Shown piece after piece: positions 31,559 to 40,930 of a DNA stretch of 64,000 nucleotides (its first letter is position 1; every line of letters begins with the position of its first letter). The notes under the pieces are model-generated. The model worked only from the letters and a program-made list of their open reading frames with translations. It did no database searches and was not told the origin of the DNA. The stretch is from Caballeronia turbans (GTDB lineage: Bacteria > Pseudomonadota > Gammaproteobacteria > Burkholderiales > Burkholderiaceae). The DNA is taken from positions 1-64,000 of the forward strand of contig FCOD02000008.1 in assembly GCA_001544655.2 (NCBI GenBank). Reading direction: 5' to 3'. The position numbers and the translations under genes were made by a program.

Positions 31559-31810
31559 ATGTTTGCATTCATCGGCACTTTGATCGTCGGACTCGTCATC
31601 GGGCTCATCGCGCGCGCGCTCAAACCGGGCGACGACAACATGGGCTGGATCATGACCATCATCCTCGGCATCGCCGGCTCGCTCATCGCGGGGTACGTGG
31701 GCCGGGCGCTCGGCTGGTATCAGCCGGGACAGCCAGCGGGATGGATCGCCTCGGTGCTCGGCGCCATCATCCTGCTCGTCGTCTGGGGAATGATCCGCAA
31801 GCGCACGTAA
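31559..31810 (+). CDS. GlsB/YeaQ/YmgE family stress response membrane protein
   Basis: 83-residue protein with three hydrophobic helices (FIGTLIVGLVIGLIARAL, GWIMTIILGIAGSLIAGYVG, GWIASVLGAIILLVVWGMI), the normal layout of the transglycosylase-associated/GlsB family of small stress-induced inner-membrane proteins. CAAGGAG lies 8 nt before the ATG. A terminator follows at 31841. Confidence 0.95.
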   Translation: MFAFIGTLIVGLVIGLIARALKPGDDNMGWIMTIILGIAGSLIAGYVGRALGWYQPGQPAGWIASVLGAIILLVVWGMIRKRT

Positions 31811-31840
31811 CGCCACGCTTCATCGTTTCTTTTCTGGCGC

Positions 31841-31876
31841 AACGCCTCGTCCCGGCCCGGACGAGGCGTTTTGTTT
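31841..31876 (+). terminator. Rho-independent terminator after the GlsB gene
   Basis: AACGCCTCGTCC-cggccc-GGACGAGGCGTT, a 12 bp perfect stem with TTGTTT following. It abuts the stop codon of hutI, which is convergent, and may serve both genes. Confidence 0.88.
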
Positions 31877-33096
31877 CATCGCGCGATGCGCTCGAAATCA
31901 GTCTCCGCGCCGCCACGCACGACGCGATTTTGCAGCGCGCCGCCGAGCCAATACGAAAGCTCAGCAGGCCTGTCGATCCGCCAGGCGACAAAATCCGCGG
32001 CCTTTCCTGCTTCGAGCGAGCCGTGCGTCGATCGCAGTCCGAGCGCGCTCGCCGCATTAATCGTCACGCCGGCGAGCGCTTCTTCCGGCGTCAGGCGAAA
32101 CAGTGTGCATCCCATGTTGAGCATCATGCGCAACGATAGCGCCGGCGACGTACCGGGATTCAGATCGCTCGCGAGCGCGATCGGCACGCGATGACGCCGC
32201 AGCGCGTCGATGGGCGGCACTTGGGTTTCACGCAACATGTAGAACGCGCCCGGCAGGAGCACGGCGACGGTGCCGGACTGCGCCATCGCGATGGCATCGT
32301 CCTCCGTCATGTACTCGAGATGATCCGCCGACAGTGCCCGATAGCGCGCCGCAAGCGACGATCCATGCAAGGACGACAACTGCTCGGCATGCAACTTCAC
32401 GGGCACGCCGAGTTCGTGCGCGCATCGAAACACACGCTCGACTTGCTGCGTCGAAAACGCGATGTGCTCGCAAAATGCATCGACGGCATCGACGAGACCT
32501 TCTTCGACGAGCGCCGGCAACATCTCGTCGCAGACATAGGCGATGTAGTCATCCGCGCGGTTCGCGTATTCGGGCGGCAACGCATGCGCGGCGAGGCAGG
32601 TCGCGCGCACGGTGAGCGGCAGCGTGTCGCCGAGACGTCGCGCCACGGCGAGCATCTTGCGTTCGCTGGCGAGATCGAGCCCGTAGCCGGATTTCACTTC
32701 GAGCGCGGTCACGCCTTCGCGCATCAGACCGACTGCGCGCTTCTTCGCGACTTCGAACAACGCGTCTTCACTGGCTTCGCGCGTCGCGCGCACGGTGCTC
32801 GCGATGCCGCCGCCACGCGCCGCGATTTGCGCATAACTCACGCCTTCGAGCCGCTCTTCGAACTCGCCGCTCCGATCGCCGCCGAAAACGAGATGCGTGT
32901 GGCAGTCGATCAACCCCGGCGTCACCCACGCGCCTTCGAGATCGACACGCCCGCAGTCGCCGATTTCCGGCGCCGAAGCGGACGGCCCGATCCATTCGAT
33001 GCGCGCGCCGTCGGTCAGGATCGCCGCGTCTTCGATGATCGAATACTTGCCACCGGCCATCGTCGCGGCGTGGCAGTGGTGCCAGAGGGTTTTCAT
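31876..33096 (-). CDS. hutI: Imidazolonepropionase (HutI)
   Basis: 406-residue amidohydrolase that opens imidazolone-5-propionate to N-formimidoyl-glutamate, the third step of histidine breakdown. [17 protein letters not shown] carries the HxH metal site and KLHAEQLSS a further histidine; [13 protein letters not shown] holds the catalytic aspartate. The ATG at 33096 overlaps the hutU stop by 4 bp. The upstream in-frame extension is within hutU and is not expected to be used. Its product feeds HutF, encoded about 20 kb away at 10.6-12.0 kb. Confidence 0.95.
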   Translation of the reverse strand: MKTLWHHCHAATMAGGKYSIIEDAAILTDGARIEWIGPSASAPEIGDCGRVDLEGAWVTPGLIDCHTHLVFGGDRSGEFEERLEGVSYAQIAARGGGIASTVRATREASEDALFEVAKKRAVGLMREGVTALEVKSGYGLDLASERKMLAVARRLGDTLPLTVRATCLAAHALPPEYANRADDYIAYVCDEMLPALVEEGLVDAVDAFCEHIAFSTQQVERVFRCAHELGVPVKLHAEQLSSLHGSSLAARYRALSADHLEYMTEDDAIAMAQSGTVAVLLPGAFYMLRETQVPPIDALRRHRVPIALASDLNPGTSPALSLRMMLNMGCTLFRLTPEEALAGVTINAASALGLRSTHGSLEAGKAADFVAWRIDRPAELSYWLGGALQNRVVRGGAETDFERIAR

Positions 33097-34766
33097 CGCG
33101 TGATCATCGGCAGATCGAGGCCCTGCTCGCGCGCGCATTCAATGGCGATGTCGTAGCCCGCGTCGGCGTGGCGCATGACGCCCGTCGCGGGATCGTTGTG
33201 CAGCACGCGCGCGATGCGTGCATCGGCTTCGCGGCTGCCGTCGCACACGATCACGACGCCCGCATGCTGCGAGAAGCCCATGCCGACGCCGCCACCGTGA
33301 TGAATCGAGACCCACGTCGCACCGCTCGCCGTATTCAGGAGCGCGTTCAGAAGCGGCCAGTCGGACACGGCGTCCGAGCCATCCTGCATCGCTTCGGTTT
33401 CGCGGTTCGGACTCGCGACCGAGCCAGAATCGAGATGATCGCGGCCGATCACGACCGGCGCCGACAACTCGCCGTTGCGCACCATCTCGTTGAACGCGAG
33501 GCCGAGCTTCGCGCGCTGGCCGAGCCCGACCCAGCAGATGCGCGCCGGCAGGCCCTGAAAGCTGATGCGCTCGCGCGCCATGTCGAGCCACCGATGCAGA
33601 TGCGCGTCATCGGCGATGAGTTCCTTCACTTTCGCGTCCGTCTTGTAGATATCTTCCGCATCGCCCGAGAGCGCGGCCCAGCGGAAGGGCCCGACGCCGC
33701 GGCAAAAAAGCGGACGGATGTAGGCCGGCACGAAGCCCGGAAAATCGAACGCGTTGTCGACGCCCTCTTCCTTGGCCATCTGGCGGATATTGTTGCCGTA
33801 ATCGAACGTCGGTACGCCCTGTTCGCGGAACGCGAGCATCGCGCGGACGTGCTCGGCCATCGATTGCTTCGCGGCCTTCACCGTGCCCGCCGGATCGCTT
33901 TGCGCGCGGTCACGGTATTGCGCCCAGGTCCAGCCTTTCGGCAGATAGCCGTTGAGCGGATCGTGCGCGCTCGTCTGATCGGTAACCATGTCCGGACGCA
34001 CGCCGCGGCGCACGAGCTCGGGCAGTATGTCCGCCGCGTTCGCGCACAGCGCGATGGAAATCGCGCGGCCTTCGGACGTGTAGCGCTGGATGCGCGCGAG
34101 GGCGTCGTCGAGATCGGTCGCCTGTTCATCGACGTAACGCGTCTTCAGACGGAAATCGATGCGGCTTTGCTGACATTCGATGTTCAGCGAACACGCGCCC
34201 GCGAGCGTCGCTGCAAGCGGCTGCGCGCCGCCCATGCCGCCGAGACCGGCGGTCAGCACCCAGCGGCCTTTGAGCTCGCCGCCGTAATGCTGGCGTCCGG
34301 CTTCGACGAAGGTCTCATAGGTGCCCTGCACGATGCCCTGGCTGCCGATGTAGATCCAGCTGCCGGCGGTCATCTGTCCGTACATCGCGAGGCCCTTCGC
34401 GTCGAGCTCGTTGAAGTGCTCCCAATTCGCCCAATGCGGCACCAGGTTGGAATTCGCGATGAGAACACGCGGCGCATTCTCATGCGTCTTGAACACGCCG
34501 ACCGGCTTGCCCGACTGGACGAGCAGCGTCTCGTCCGCTTCGAGGCGTTTCAACGTCTCGACGATCTTGTCGTAGCACGCCCAGTCGCGCGCCGCCCGCC
34601 CGATGCCGCCGTACACCACCAGTTCCTTCGGATTCTCGGCCACTTCGGGGTCGAGATTGTTCATCAGCATGCGCAGCGGCGCTTCGGTCAGCCAGCTCCT
34701 GGCGTTGAGTCGGGTGCCGCGCGGCGCGCGGATCTCGGTGTCGCGAAAACGGGAGGATGAAGTCAC
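33093..34766 (-). CDS. hutU: Urocanate hydratase (HutU)
   Basis: 557-residue NAD+-containing lyase that converts urocanate to imidazolone-propionate. Family signatures are [19 protein letters not shown] near residue 50, [15 protein letters not shown] for NAD binding, [15 protein letters not shown]-like region, and [18 protein letters not shown]. The start is GTG with AGGAG 5 nt upstream. It is the first gene of the two-gene hutUI operon, which is preceded by HutC-type boxes and an Lrp-family gene. Confidence 0.96.
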   Translation of the reverse strand: MTSSSRFRDTEIRAPRGTRLNARSWLTEAPLRMLMNNLDPEVAENPKELVVYGGIGRAARDWACYDKIVETLKRLEADETLLVQSGKPVGVFKTHENAPRVLIANSNLVPHWANWEHFNELDAKGLAMYGQMTAGSWIYIGSQGIVQGTYETFVEAGRQHYGGELKGRWVLTAGLGGMGGAQPLAATLAGACSLNIECQQSRIDFRLKTRYVDEQATDLDDALARIQRYTSEGRAISIALCANAADILPELVRRGVRPDMVTDQTSAHDPLNGYLPKGWTWAQYRDRAQSDPAGTVKAAKQSMAEHVRAMLAFREQGVPTFDYGNNIRQMAKEEGVDNAFDFPGFVPAYIRPLFCRGVGPFRWAALSGDAEDIYKTDAKVKELIADDAHLHRWLDMARERISFQGLPARICWVGLGQRAKLGLAFNEMVRNGELSAPVVIGRDHLDSGSVASPNRETEAMQDGSDAVSDWPLLNALLNTASGATWVSIHHGGGVGMGFSQHAGVVIVCDGSREADARIARVLHNDPATGVMRHADAGYDIAIECAREQGLDLPMITR

Positions 34767-34829
34767 GAATGCTCCTGCGCATCAAGAAAGAGAGTGTCGA
34801 TGGGACGCCATCGAATGAGTCTCATGTTC

Positions 34830-34853
34830 TTGTATATACAACTTAGGTTGTAT
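34830..34853. promoter_or_regulatory. HutC-type operator box 3 with overlapping inverted repeat (upstream of hutU)
   Basis: TTGTATATACAA (34830-34841) is a perfect palindrome equal to the HutC core. It overlaps a second perfect inverted repeat, ATACAAC-TTAG-GTTGTAT (34836-34853), which offers an additional half-site. The site is about 65-90 bp upstream of the hutU GTG. Confidence 0.78.
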
Positions 34854-34895
34854 TAGGGGAATCCCGGAGCTATTCTCGCCGTGTTCGCCTCAGCC

Positions 34896-34907
34896 TTGTA
34901 TAGACAA
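34896..34907. promoter_or_regulatory. HutC-type operator box 4 (upstream of hutU)
   Basis: TTGTATAGACAA, preceded by C, is one mismatch from a perfect HutC core palindrome. It lies 66 bp upstream of box 3, just beyond the 3' end of the Lrp-family gene. Confidence 0.72.
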
Positions 34908-34910
34908 TTA

Positions 34911-35375
34911 TCAGGGCACGGGCACGCCGCTGTCGCGCTTCACCTCGCGCAGCGAGAGCATCGATTCGACGGCTGTCACGCCCGGCAAGGTTCGCAGGAT
35001 GTCGCGCATGAAGACGCCGTATTCGTCGAGATCGCGCGCGATGATCTGGAGCAGATAATCCGCCGTCCCCGAGATGTTGTGACACGACACGATGCGCGGA
35101 ATCCCCTGAATTTCGCGCTCGAAGCGATCCGACAGCGCGCGATCGTGCACGCTGAAGCGCACCTGCGCGAACGCGACGACGCCCAACTGGAGCGCCTTGC
35201 GTGACAGCACCGCGCGATAGCCGTCGATGTAGCCCTCGCTTTCCAGACGCTTGAGCCGGCGCGCGCACGGCGTCTCGCTCAGGCCGACGCGCTCGGCGAG
35301 TTTCGCGACAGGCATGCGGCCGTCCTGCTGAAGCGCGGCCAGCATGGCGCGGTCGATACGATCGATTTCGATCAT
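34911..35375 (-). CDS. Lrp/AsnC family transcriptional regulator
   Basis: 154-residue feast/famine regulator. N-terminal helix-turn-helix (LAALQQDGRMPVAKLAERVGLSETPCARRLKRLESEGYI, residues ~12-50) and C-terminal RAM ligand domain (SGTADYLLQIIARDLDEYGVFMRDILRTLPGVTAVESML). It diverges from a LysE-type exporter, so it likely controls amino-acid export as in many Lrp-lysE pairs. A 9 bp perfect inverted repeat lies just upstream of its start (35380-35415). It is followed by hutUI on the same strand but separated by HutC boxes. Confidence 0.93.
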   Translation of the reverse strand: MIEIDRIDRAMLAALQQDGRMPVAKLAERVGLSETPCARRLKRLESEGYIDGYRAVLSRKALQLGVVAFAQVRFSVHDRALSDRFEREIQGIPRIVSCHNISGTADYLLQIIARDLDEYGVFMRDILRTLPGVTAVESMLSLREVKRDSGVPVP

Positions 35376-35379
35376 GGAG

Positions 35380-35415
35380 CTTTCCCCTTCTTATTGATCC
35401 GATTCTAGGGGAAAG
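35380..35415. promoter_or_regulatory. Inverted repeat in the lrp-lysE divergent region
   Basis: CTTTCCCCT (35380-35388) and AGGGGAAAG (35407-35415) are perfect inverted 9-mers separated by 18 bp, beginning 5 bp upstream of the Lrp-family start codon. The arms lie on nearly the same DNA face (27 bp centre spacing), as expected for a dimer or higher oligomer of an Lrp protein. No T-run follows, so a terminator is unlikely. Confidence 0.55.
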
Positions 35416-35504
35416 TCTCGCTTGATGACCATATCGGGAGTAAAAAAGCCAGAAAACGCTCCCTCCGAAGTGGCACGATATCGCCATCGAAACAGGAGCG
35501 CATC

Positions 35505-36131
35505 ATGGTCTCGGCACACTTGCTATGGGTTTTCATCGGCGCGCTCGCGGTGGTGTATGCGCTGCCCGGACCGGACATGGCGCTCGTGCTTCAGACGAGC
35601 GGCACGCGCGGTTTGAGCCACGGTCTCGCCGTGGCCGGCGGACTCGCCACGGCGCGGGCGACGCATGTGACGCTATCGGCGCTCGGCGTCGCCGCGCTCT
35701 TGCGCAGCGCGCCGTGGCTTTACGACGGCGTGCGCATCGCGGGTGGTTTGTATCTCTCTTACGTGGCGATTCAGATTTTCCGATCGCCCGCGTTCGGGCT
35801 CGACGCGACGCCCGGTCAGGCGGCCGCATCCACGCTGCGTTCGGCCTACGCGAAGGGCATTCTGAGCAGCATTCTCAATCCGAAGGCGCTGCTGTTCTGC
35901 TCCGTGCTGCTGCCGCAATTCGTGCGGCCGCAGAGCGGTCCGGTCTGGTCGCAAGTGCTGGAACTGGGGGTCGTGCTGGTTGCGGTCGGCGTCCTGTTCG
36001 ACCTCACGCTGGCGGCGGGCGCGGTGCGAATTTCCGGCTGGCTGCGCCGCCATCCGAAAGCGCAGACCGTGCAGCGCTGGACGTTCTCCGCCGCGCTGCT
36101 CGCGTTCGCCGCGCGGCTCTCACTGGACTGA
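35505..36131 (+). CDS. LysE family amino-acid exporter
   Basis: 208-residue inner-membrane protein of the LysE/RhtB family with about six helices. ALPGPDMALVLQTSGTRGLSHGLAVAGGLATA is the family N-terminal signature (normally GPGPxxxxVxxxSxxxGRxxG), and GILSSILNPKALLFCSVLLPQFV is the second conserved block. CAGGAG lies 7 nt before the ATG. The divergent Lrp-type gene is the likely regulator. The substrate amino acid is not readable. Confidence 0.93.
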   Translation: MVSAHLLWVFIGALAVVYALPGPDMALVLQTSGTRGLSHGLAVAGGLATARATHVTLSALGVAALLRSAPWLYDGVRIAGGLYLSYVAIQIFRSPAFGLDATPGQAAASTLRSAYAKGILSSILNPKALLFCSVLLPQFVRPQSGPVWSQVLELGVVLVAVGVLFDLTLAAGAVRISGWLRRHPKAQTVQRWTFSAALLAFAARLSLD

Positions 36132-36133
36132 CC

Positions 36134-37357
36134 TCAGGCGTCGAGCGGCTTCAGAAAAAGCTCGTGCTTCGGCGCGAAATGCGCATAGAGCGGCAGGATC
36201 GCGCCGCCCATTGCGCGGGCGTCGGGGCCGATCTGCCCTTCGACGAGGCGCGGGCGCGTCATGCCTTGCCAGTCGAACGCGGCGAGCGCGTCGTCGGTGC
36301 GCCCGATGACCTCGCGCAGCAAGATCCGGTCGATTTCACCGTCGATCACCACGGCTTCGAGATCGAGCAGCGCCGCCGACGCTGCGATGCCCGTCGCGAT
36401 CGCGGGACACGTCCCGCGCATCCACGCGTCCGATAGCGCGCGCAACGGCGGCGAACATGCGCGCTCGTCGTGCGCGGCGGCGGCCGGCGCGCCCGCCGCG
36501 ACGAACGCCTTTTCGAGCACATACACCGACGCCTTGTCGAGCAGTTGCCCCGCGCGTCGTCCGTTGCCGTGGCTCATCAGCGGCAACGAGCCGATGGCGC
36601 CCGCGTTGCCGCTTGGGCCCGCGTGCAATCGGCCGTCGATCACGAGTCCGCCGCCGATGAATGTGCCGATGAAAACATAGAGGAAGTTGCGCAGCCCGCG
36701 TCCCTGGCCCATCACCAGTTCGGCGGCGCACGCGGCCGTCGTGTCCTTGGCGAACTCGACCGGCAGCGCCGTCATCGCTTCGATCCGTTCGCGGATGTCG
36801 ATGTCGTCCCACGCCGCGAGCACATCGGGCGGCGTGTCGAAGAAGTCGCGCCAGCCGCCCAGCCACAACGGCGCCGCGACGCCGATGCCCGCGATCTTCC
36901 GTGCGCCGTCGCCGAGCGCGCCGATCGTGCGCGCGAGCCGCTCTTCCAGCGCGGGAAAGAGCGTATGCGGATCGGGATACGGATAGGCCAGCGTTTCGCG
37001 CGCGCGCACGTTGCCGGCGAAGTCCATCGACAGCACGTCGAGACTGCGCCGCCCCACTTTCACGCCGATGGAAAACGCGCCGTCCGCACGCAGGGAGATC
37101 GGCACCGACGGCTGACCGATGCGGCCGCGCACGCGCGCGCGCGGCTCTTTGGCGAGCAGGCCGTCCTCGATCAGATGATCGACGATCAGCGAGACCGTCT
37201 GCATCGACAGGCGCGTCATGCGCGCGATGTCGGCCTTGGGCAGCGCGCCGTGGAGCCGGATCGCCTGCAGGACGATGCGCTCGTTGAACTGGCGCATGCC
37301 GAGCTGATTCGAGCCGACGGAATGCGCCGAGGCTTTGCGCGCGGGCCGCTCAGACAT
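36134..37357 (-). CDS. ROK family transcriptional regulator
   Basis: 407-residue regulator with an N-terminal winged helix (NQLGMRQFNERIVLQAIRLHGALPKADIARMTRLSMQTVSLIVDHLIEDGLL) and a C-terminal ROK sugar-kinase-like domain (FIGTFIGGGLVIDGRLHAGPSGNAGAIGSLPL). The usual ROK zinc motif GHxxxxxxxxxCxCGxxGC is not visible in this protein, so it may lack the zinc site. I start at MSERPARKA (37357); a longer reading is possible. A sugar-responsive repressor role is likely, yet no transport or sugar genes adjoin it. A symmetrical AT-rich site lies 70 bp upstream. Confidence 0.88.
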   Translation of the reverse strand: MSERPARKASAHSVGSNQLGMRQFNERIVLQAIRLHGALPKADIARMTRLSMQTVSLIVDHLIEDGLLAKEPRARVRGRIGQPSVPISLRADGAFSIGVKVGRRSLDVLSMDFAGNVRARETLAYPYPDPHTLFPALEERLARTIGALGDGARKIAGIGVAAPLWLGGWRDFFDTPPDVLAAWDDIDIRERIEAMTALPVEFAKDTTAACAAELVMGQGRGLRNFLYVFIGTFIGGGLVIDGRLHAGPSGNAGAIGSLPLMSHGNGRRAGQLLDKASVYVLEKAFVAAGAPAAAAHDERACSPPLRALSDAWMRGTCPAIATGIAASAALLDLEAVVIDGEIDRILLREVIGRTDDALAAFDWQGMTRPRLVEGQIGPDARAMGGAILPLYAHFAPKHELFLKPLDA

Positions 37358-37430
37358 CGGCTCGCGCCTCTCCGGGCAGCCGCGAGCGCCGGACATCGTT
37401 CATGTGTTCGTCCCCGTTCGATTAAATCCA

Positions 37431-37451
37431 GTCTTTTTATTTAGTAAAGAC
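37431..37451. promoter_or_regulatory. AT-rich inverted repeat upstream of the ROK regulator
   Basis: GTCTTT (37431-37436) and AAAGAC (37446-37451) flank TTATTTAGT, giving a 21 bp symmetrical AT-rich site in otherwise GC-rich DNA. TTTAGTAAA-like cores are common ROK (NagC/XylR/Mlc) operators. It lies ~75 bp upstream of the ROK start, fitting autoregulation. Confidence 0.5.
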
Positions 37452-37582
37452 ATCCGGGCCGATTTTATCAAGCGCCCGTTCATAGACCGGCCGCGCGATG
37501 CAGGCCGATTTTTTTCACGAATTTTTGGTCGGTTATGGTCGGCGAGATGGTCATCCCCGACACACACACGCCCGGCAAAAAC

Positions 37583-37792
37583 ATGAGCACACTCGAAGCC
37601 CTACACGCGATCGTCAAGGACGAGAACGCGCCGCAGATCATTCGCGATCACATCGTCGATTCGCTGCAGTTCGCGCTGCGCAATCACGCGGGCTATTTCA
37701 CGCGCAAGGAGATTCAATGGCTCGCGCAATGGGACGACACGCGCATTCCGATTGCGGCGGCAAAGGTATTGAACGAGATGAAGACGGCCTGA
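37583..37792 (+). CDS. Small hypothetical protein
   Basis: 69-residue soluble helical protein from the ATG at 37583 (MSTLEALHAIV...); in-frame ATGs at 37535 and 37550 are alternatives and none has a clear ribosome-binding site. Contains PQIIRDHIVDSLQFALRNHAGYFTRKEIQWLAQWDD. I do not recognise the family, although the composition is protein-like and its codon use fits the genome. Its stop is 13 bp from the convergent GGDEF-EAL gene stop. Confidence 0.65.
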   Translation: MSTLEALHAIVKDENAPQIIRDHIVDSLQFALRNHAGYFTRKEIQWLAQWDDTRIPIAAAKVLNEMKTA

Positions 37793-37804
37793 GCCGTGCC
37801 GGGC

Positions 37805-40774
37805 TCAGTGCGTCCCTGAGGCACGCGCGTGCCATTCGTAGTCGAACACGTTCGCCTGTGCCGGCTCCGACAGGCCTTCGACGAAACTGATCACTTCCGG
37901 ATCCTTCACGAAACTCGCGGCCGAGCTCGCCGCGAGAATCGCCGAGCTCTCCTGCGGCCGCGCGATCAGGAAGCCCTGCACGTAATCCACGCCGATCTCC
38001 TGCAACGCGCGCAAGGTATCGACGTCCTCGACCCACTCCGCGACGCTGCGCATGCCGAGATTGCGCGCGAGTGCGACGATCGCCTCGACGATCGCAATGT
38101 CCGCCGGATGCGCGCACATCGAGCGCACGAACTCGCCGTCGATCTTCAGCGCATCGGCGGATAGCGCCTTCAGATATTTGAACGACGTGTATCCCGCGCC
38201 GAAGTCGTCGAGCGCGATCTTGCCGCCCATGTCGTGCACGCGCGCGATGAAGCGCTGCGTGTTCTCCAGATCGTGCAGCGCGACGCTCTCCGTGATCTCG
38301 AGACACAGGTAATGCACGATCGACTGATGACGCGCGAAGAGCGCGAAGATGTCCTCCATGAACTGCTCGTCGTTCAGCGAGCCGCCCGACAGGTTCACGC
38401 AAATGAACTGCGTGTTGCCGAGCCGGTGCTGATGCGCCTCGATCCAGTCGAGCAGCGTCGAAATGACCCAGCGGTCGATCGCGGCGATATTGCCCGATTC
38501 CTCCGCCGCGACGATCACCTTGCCCGCGGGCAGTGTCGCGCCGTCGGGCGCGCGCATGCGCAACAGGACTTCGAAGTTGAGCGATTCGGTCGGCGCGGAC
38601 AGCGACATGATCGGCTGCATCACGAGGAAAAGCCCCGGCGGAAGGCGATTGCGCCCGAGCGTCTCGACGAGCCTCAGTTCCTCCGCGCGCTCCTCGAATG
38701 CCGCCGCGCCCTTGCGATAGGTGACGAGATGCGTGTGCGCGACCTTCTTCGCTTCACGGCACGCGCGATCCGCGTGTGAAAGCGCGTCCTGCACGCGCAC
38801 GCCCTGCGAGCATTCGACGAGACCGATCGACGCCTTCACCTGGAACGCGCGATTGCCGACCTGGTACGGCGCGTCGGAGAGAATCGAAATGAGCTCGCGG
38901 CATTGCGCGATGGCGTCTTCGATCGACGTGTCGTGCATCACGCAGACGAACTCGTCGCCGCCGATACGCCCGACCGGATAGCTGCGCGAGAAGTGCGCCC
39001 GTGTGCGCGCCGCGACCTGGCGCAGCACTTCGTCGCCGCTGCGATGGCCGAAGAGATCGTTGACGAGCTTGAAGCGGTCGAGGTCGACATACGCGAGCGC
39101 CCACGGGAGCGTCTCTTCGCTCTGCGCGGAAATCGCCTTCTCTACGCCGCGGCGATTCAGCGAGCCCGTCAGCGAATCGTGCTCCGCGAGAAAACGCAGC
39201 CGCTCGACGGCCTTCGAACGTTCCGTCGTGTCCTGCAGCGAGCCTTCGATCCATCCGTTCGAGCGGATGGCTTTCAGCAAGTAGCGTCGTTCGCCGGTGC
39301 CGCGCTCGGGCGAACCGCCCATTTCGAGTTCGCCGTCGCTGCCCTTCGAGGCCAGCGCCTGCAACGCGCCCCACGCGCCCGCCTCGAAATAGTCGTTCCA
39401 ATGGCGCGCCTTGTAGTCGCTCTTTTGCAGATCGAGCATCGCGCGCAACGCGGGATTGGCGCGCACGAAGTGACCGTCGGCATCGAGCGTGAAGAGGCCG
39501 ATCGGCGTGACTTCGTAGGTGTTGCGCAATTCCATCTGCGCCTGACGGCGGAAATCGCGTTCGGCGCGCATCTGCTCGGCGATCGCGAAGGCCGCCATCA
39601 TGCTCGACGACAGCGCGGCCATCACCGTATTGACGCCGCCGACGAGCACCTTCAGGCCGAAGGCCGCGCCGAGCACTTCGGAGAACGTCGAGAACAGCAC
39701 GACGCCGAGCGACGCGACATACCAGAGCACGGTGCGCGAGCGCGCCATCCACACGAGCCGCGCGAGGAAAAACAGCAGCACGCAGATGCCGAACCCCGCG
39801 ATGATCCAGAGCGTCGGAATGAAAAGCGCATACGGCAGTGCGAACGCGGCCGCCAGCAAGACAATGCCGACATACTGGATCACGCGCAGCAGCCAGCGAT
39901 AGCCGACTACGCGCAACTCGCGCCGGAAAAGCTGCTGGAAGAGCGCGGCCGTCAGCAAGTAATAGGCGGCGAAGGTAAACTGTCGCAACGGCTGCATGAA
40001 TTCCGACGGCAGCACGCGGCCGAGCCATTGCATGTCCCAGCCCATCGCGTTCGCGCAGAGCCGCAGATTGCCGACGAGCCACACGGCGAAAATCACATAC
40101 GTCCATTCCTGATTGATGAGCGCCGTGACGAAGACGAACACCGCGAGCGTCAGCAAACCACCGGCGATCAGCCCCGAACTCTCCTGGAAATCGAGCGCCG
40201 AACTGCGCAGGCCCTGCCATTCCCACGCGTACGCATTGATCTGCGCAGGACCGGAAAAGGTGCCCCGGCACAGAACGTTCTCCGCCTGTCTGATACGGCC
40301 GACCTGTATGAAGAAGCCCGCCTTCACCGTGCGAATCTCGCCGCTCACGCTGTCGCGGTCCGCCTGGCCGAGCGGCGCGAGCGTGCTCGCGTTCCAGCAG
40401 GCAAGCGTTTGCGCATGGCGCGATGGCAATTCGACGACCGTCGATGATTCCGCGCTCATGCTAGGCGTTGTGAAGCTGAACCAGATTGGCTTTTCGGACA
40501 GACGCGTGCTGTAGCGCGAAACGGGCGCAGCGCCTTGCAGCGCGTCGAGCGCCTCGGCGGGTGTGGTGATGCCGCCGTTATCGGCGACGACACGCAGCGC
40601 GAGAGGGACCGCGCCGCGTGTTTCATATTGACGCGGCAGGAAGTAAAGCGTCGCGATCGTACCGAGCAAAATCAGGATCGGCACGGCATAAACGGCGACC
40701 GCGTACAGCGCGTCGTCGATCCACGAGCCCGTGCGTCTGAATCTCGATAAGGAAGCTGGAATAACCGACGCCAT
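37805..40774 (-). CDS. Membrane-bound GGDEF-EAL cyclic-di-GMP enzyme with PAS domain
   Basis: 989-residue inner-membrane signalling protein. Residues ~25-47 form a first transmembrane helix, followed by a periplasmic stretch to ~residue 200 and a 7-helix block (about 205-400) resembling 7TM-DISM sensors. A PAS domain (~425-540; EVTPIGLFTLDADGHFVRANPALRAML), a GGDEF domain (~550-700) and an EAL domain (~720-960) follow. The diguanylate cyclase active site GGDEF is intact (RIGGDEFVC). The phosphodiesterase signature is EVL (FEVLLRMR) with DDFGAGYTSFKYLK and EWVED intact, so both activities are possible. It probably modulates c-di-GMP in response to an envelope signal. The FeeM-like acyltransferase gene lies upstream on the same strand. 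Confidence 0.95.
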   Translation of the reverse strand: MASVIPASLSRFRRTGSWIDDALYAVAVYAVPILILLGTIATLYFLPRQYETRGAVPLALRVVADNGGITTPAEALDALQGAAPVSRYSTRLSEKPIWFSFTTPSMSAESSTVVELPSRHAQTLACWNASTLAPLGQADRDSVSGEIRTVKAGFFIQVGRIRQAENVLCRGTFSGPAQINAYAWEWQGLRSSALDFQESSGLIAGGLLTLAVFVFVTALINQEWTYVIFAVWLVGNLRLCANAMGWDMQWLGRVLPSEFMQPLRQFTFAAYYLLTAALFQQLFRRELRVVGYRWLLRVIQYVGIVLLAAAFALPYALFIPTLWIIAGFGICVLLFFLARLVWMARSRTVLWYVASLGVVLFSTFSEVLGAAFGLKVLVGGVNTVMAALSSSMMAAFAIAEQMRAERDFRRQAQMELRNTYEVTPIGLFTLDADGHFVRANPALRAMLDLQKSDYKARHWNDYFEAGAWGALQALASKGSDGELEMGGSPERGTGERRYLLKAIRSNGWIEGSLQDTTERSKAVERLRFLAEHDSLTGSLNRRGVEKAISAQSEETLPWALAYVDLDRFKLVNDLFGHRSGDEVLRQVAARTRAHFSRSYPVGRIGGDEFVCVMHDTSIEDAIAQCRELISILSDAPYQVGNRAFQVKASIGLVECSQGVRVQDALSHADRACREAKKVAHTHLVTYRKGAAAFEERAEELRLVETLGRNRLPPGLFLVMQPIMSLSAPTESLNFEVLLRMRAPDGATLPAGKVIVAAEESGNIAAIDRWVISTLLDWIEAHQHRLGNTQFICVNLSGGSLNDEQFMEDIFALFARHQSIVHYLCLEITESVALHDLENTQRFIARVHDMGGKIALDDFGAGYTSFKYLKALSADALKIDGEFVRSMCAHPADIAIVEAIVALARNLGMRSVAEWVEDVDTLRALQEIGVDYVQGFLIARPQESSAILAASSAASFVKDPEVISFVEGLSEPAQANVFDYEWHARASGTH

Positions 40775-40930
40775 ACCTGGAAAAACCCCCGTTTGCGCGC
40801 AGCGAGAAATGCGCCGGCGCAGACAGCGGCGGAGCGCGAAGGATCCCCGCGCACCACCGCTTTTGGCCTACCGGACCGCTCCTTGATCCGGTTATTCGCT
40901 TTTACCTTCCTGGATACGATCGTGCCTTTC

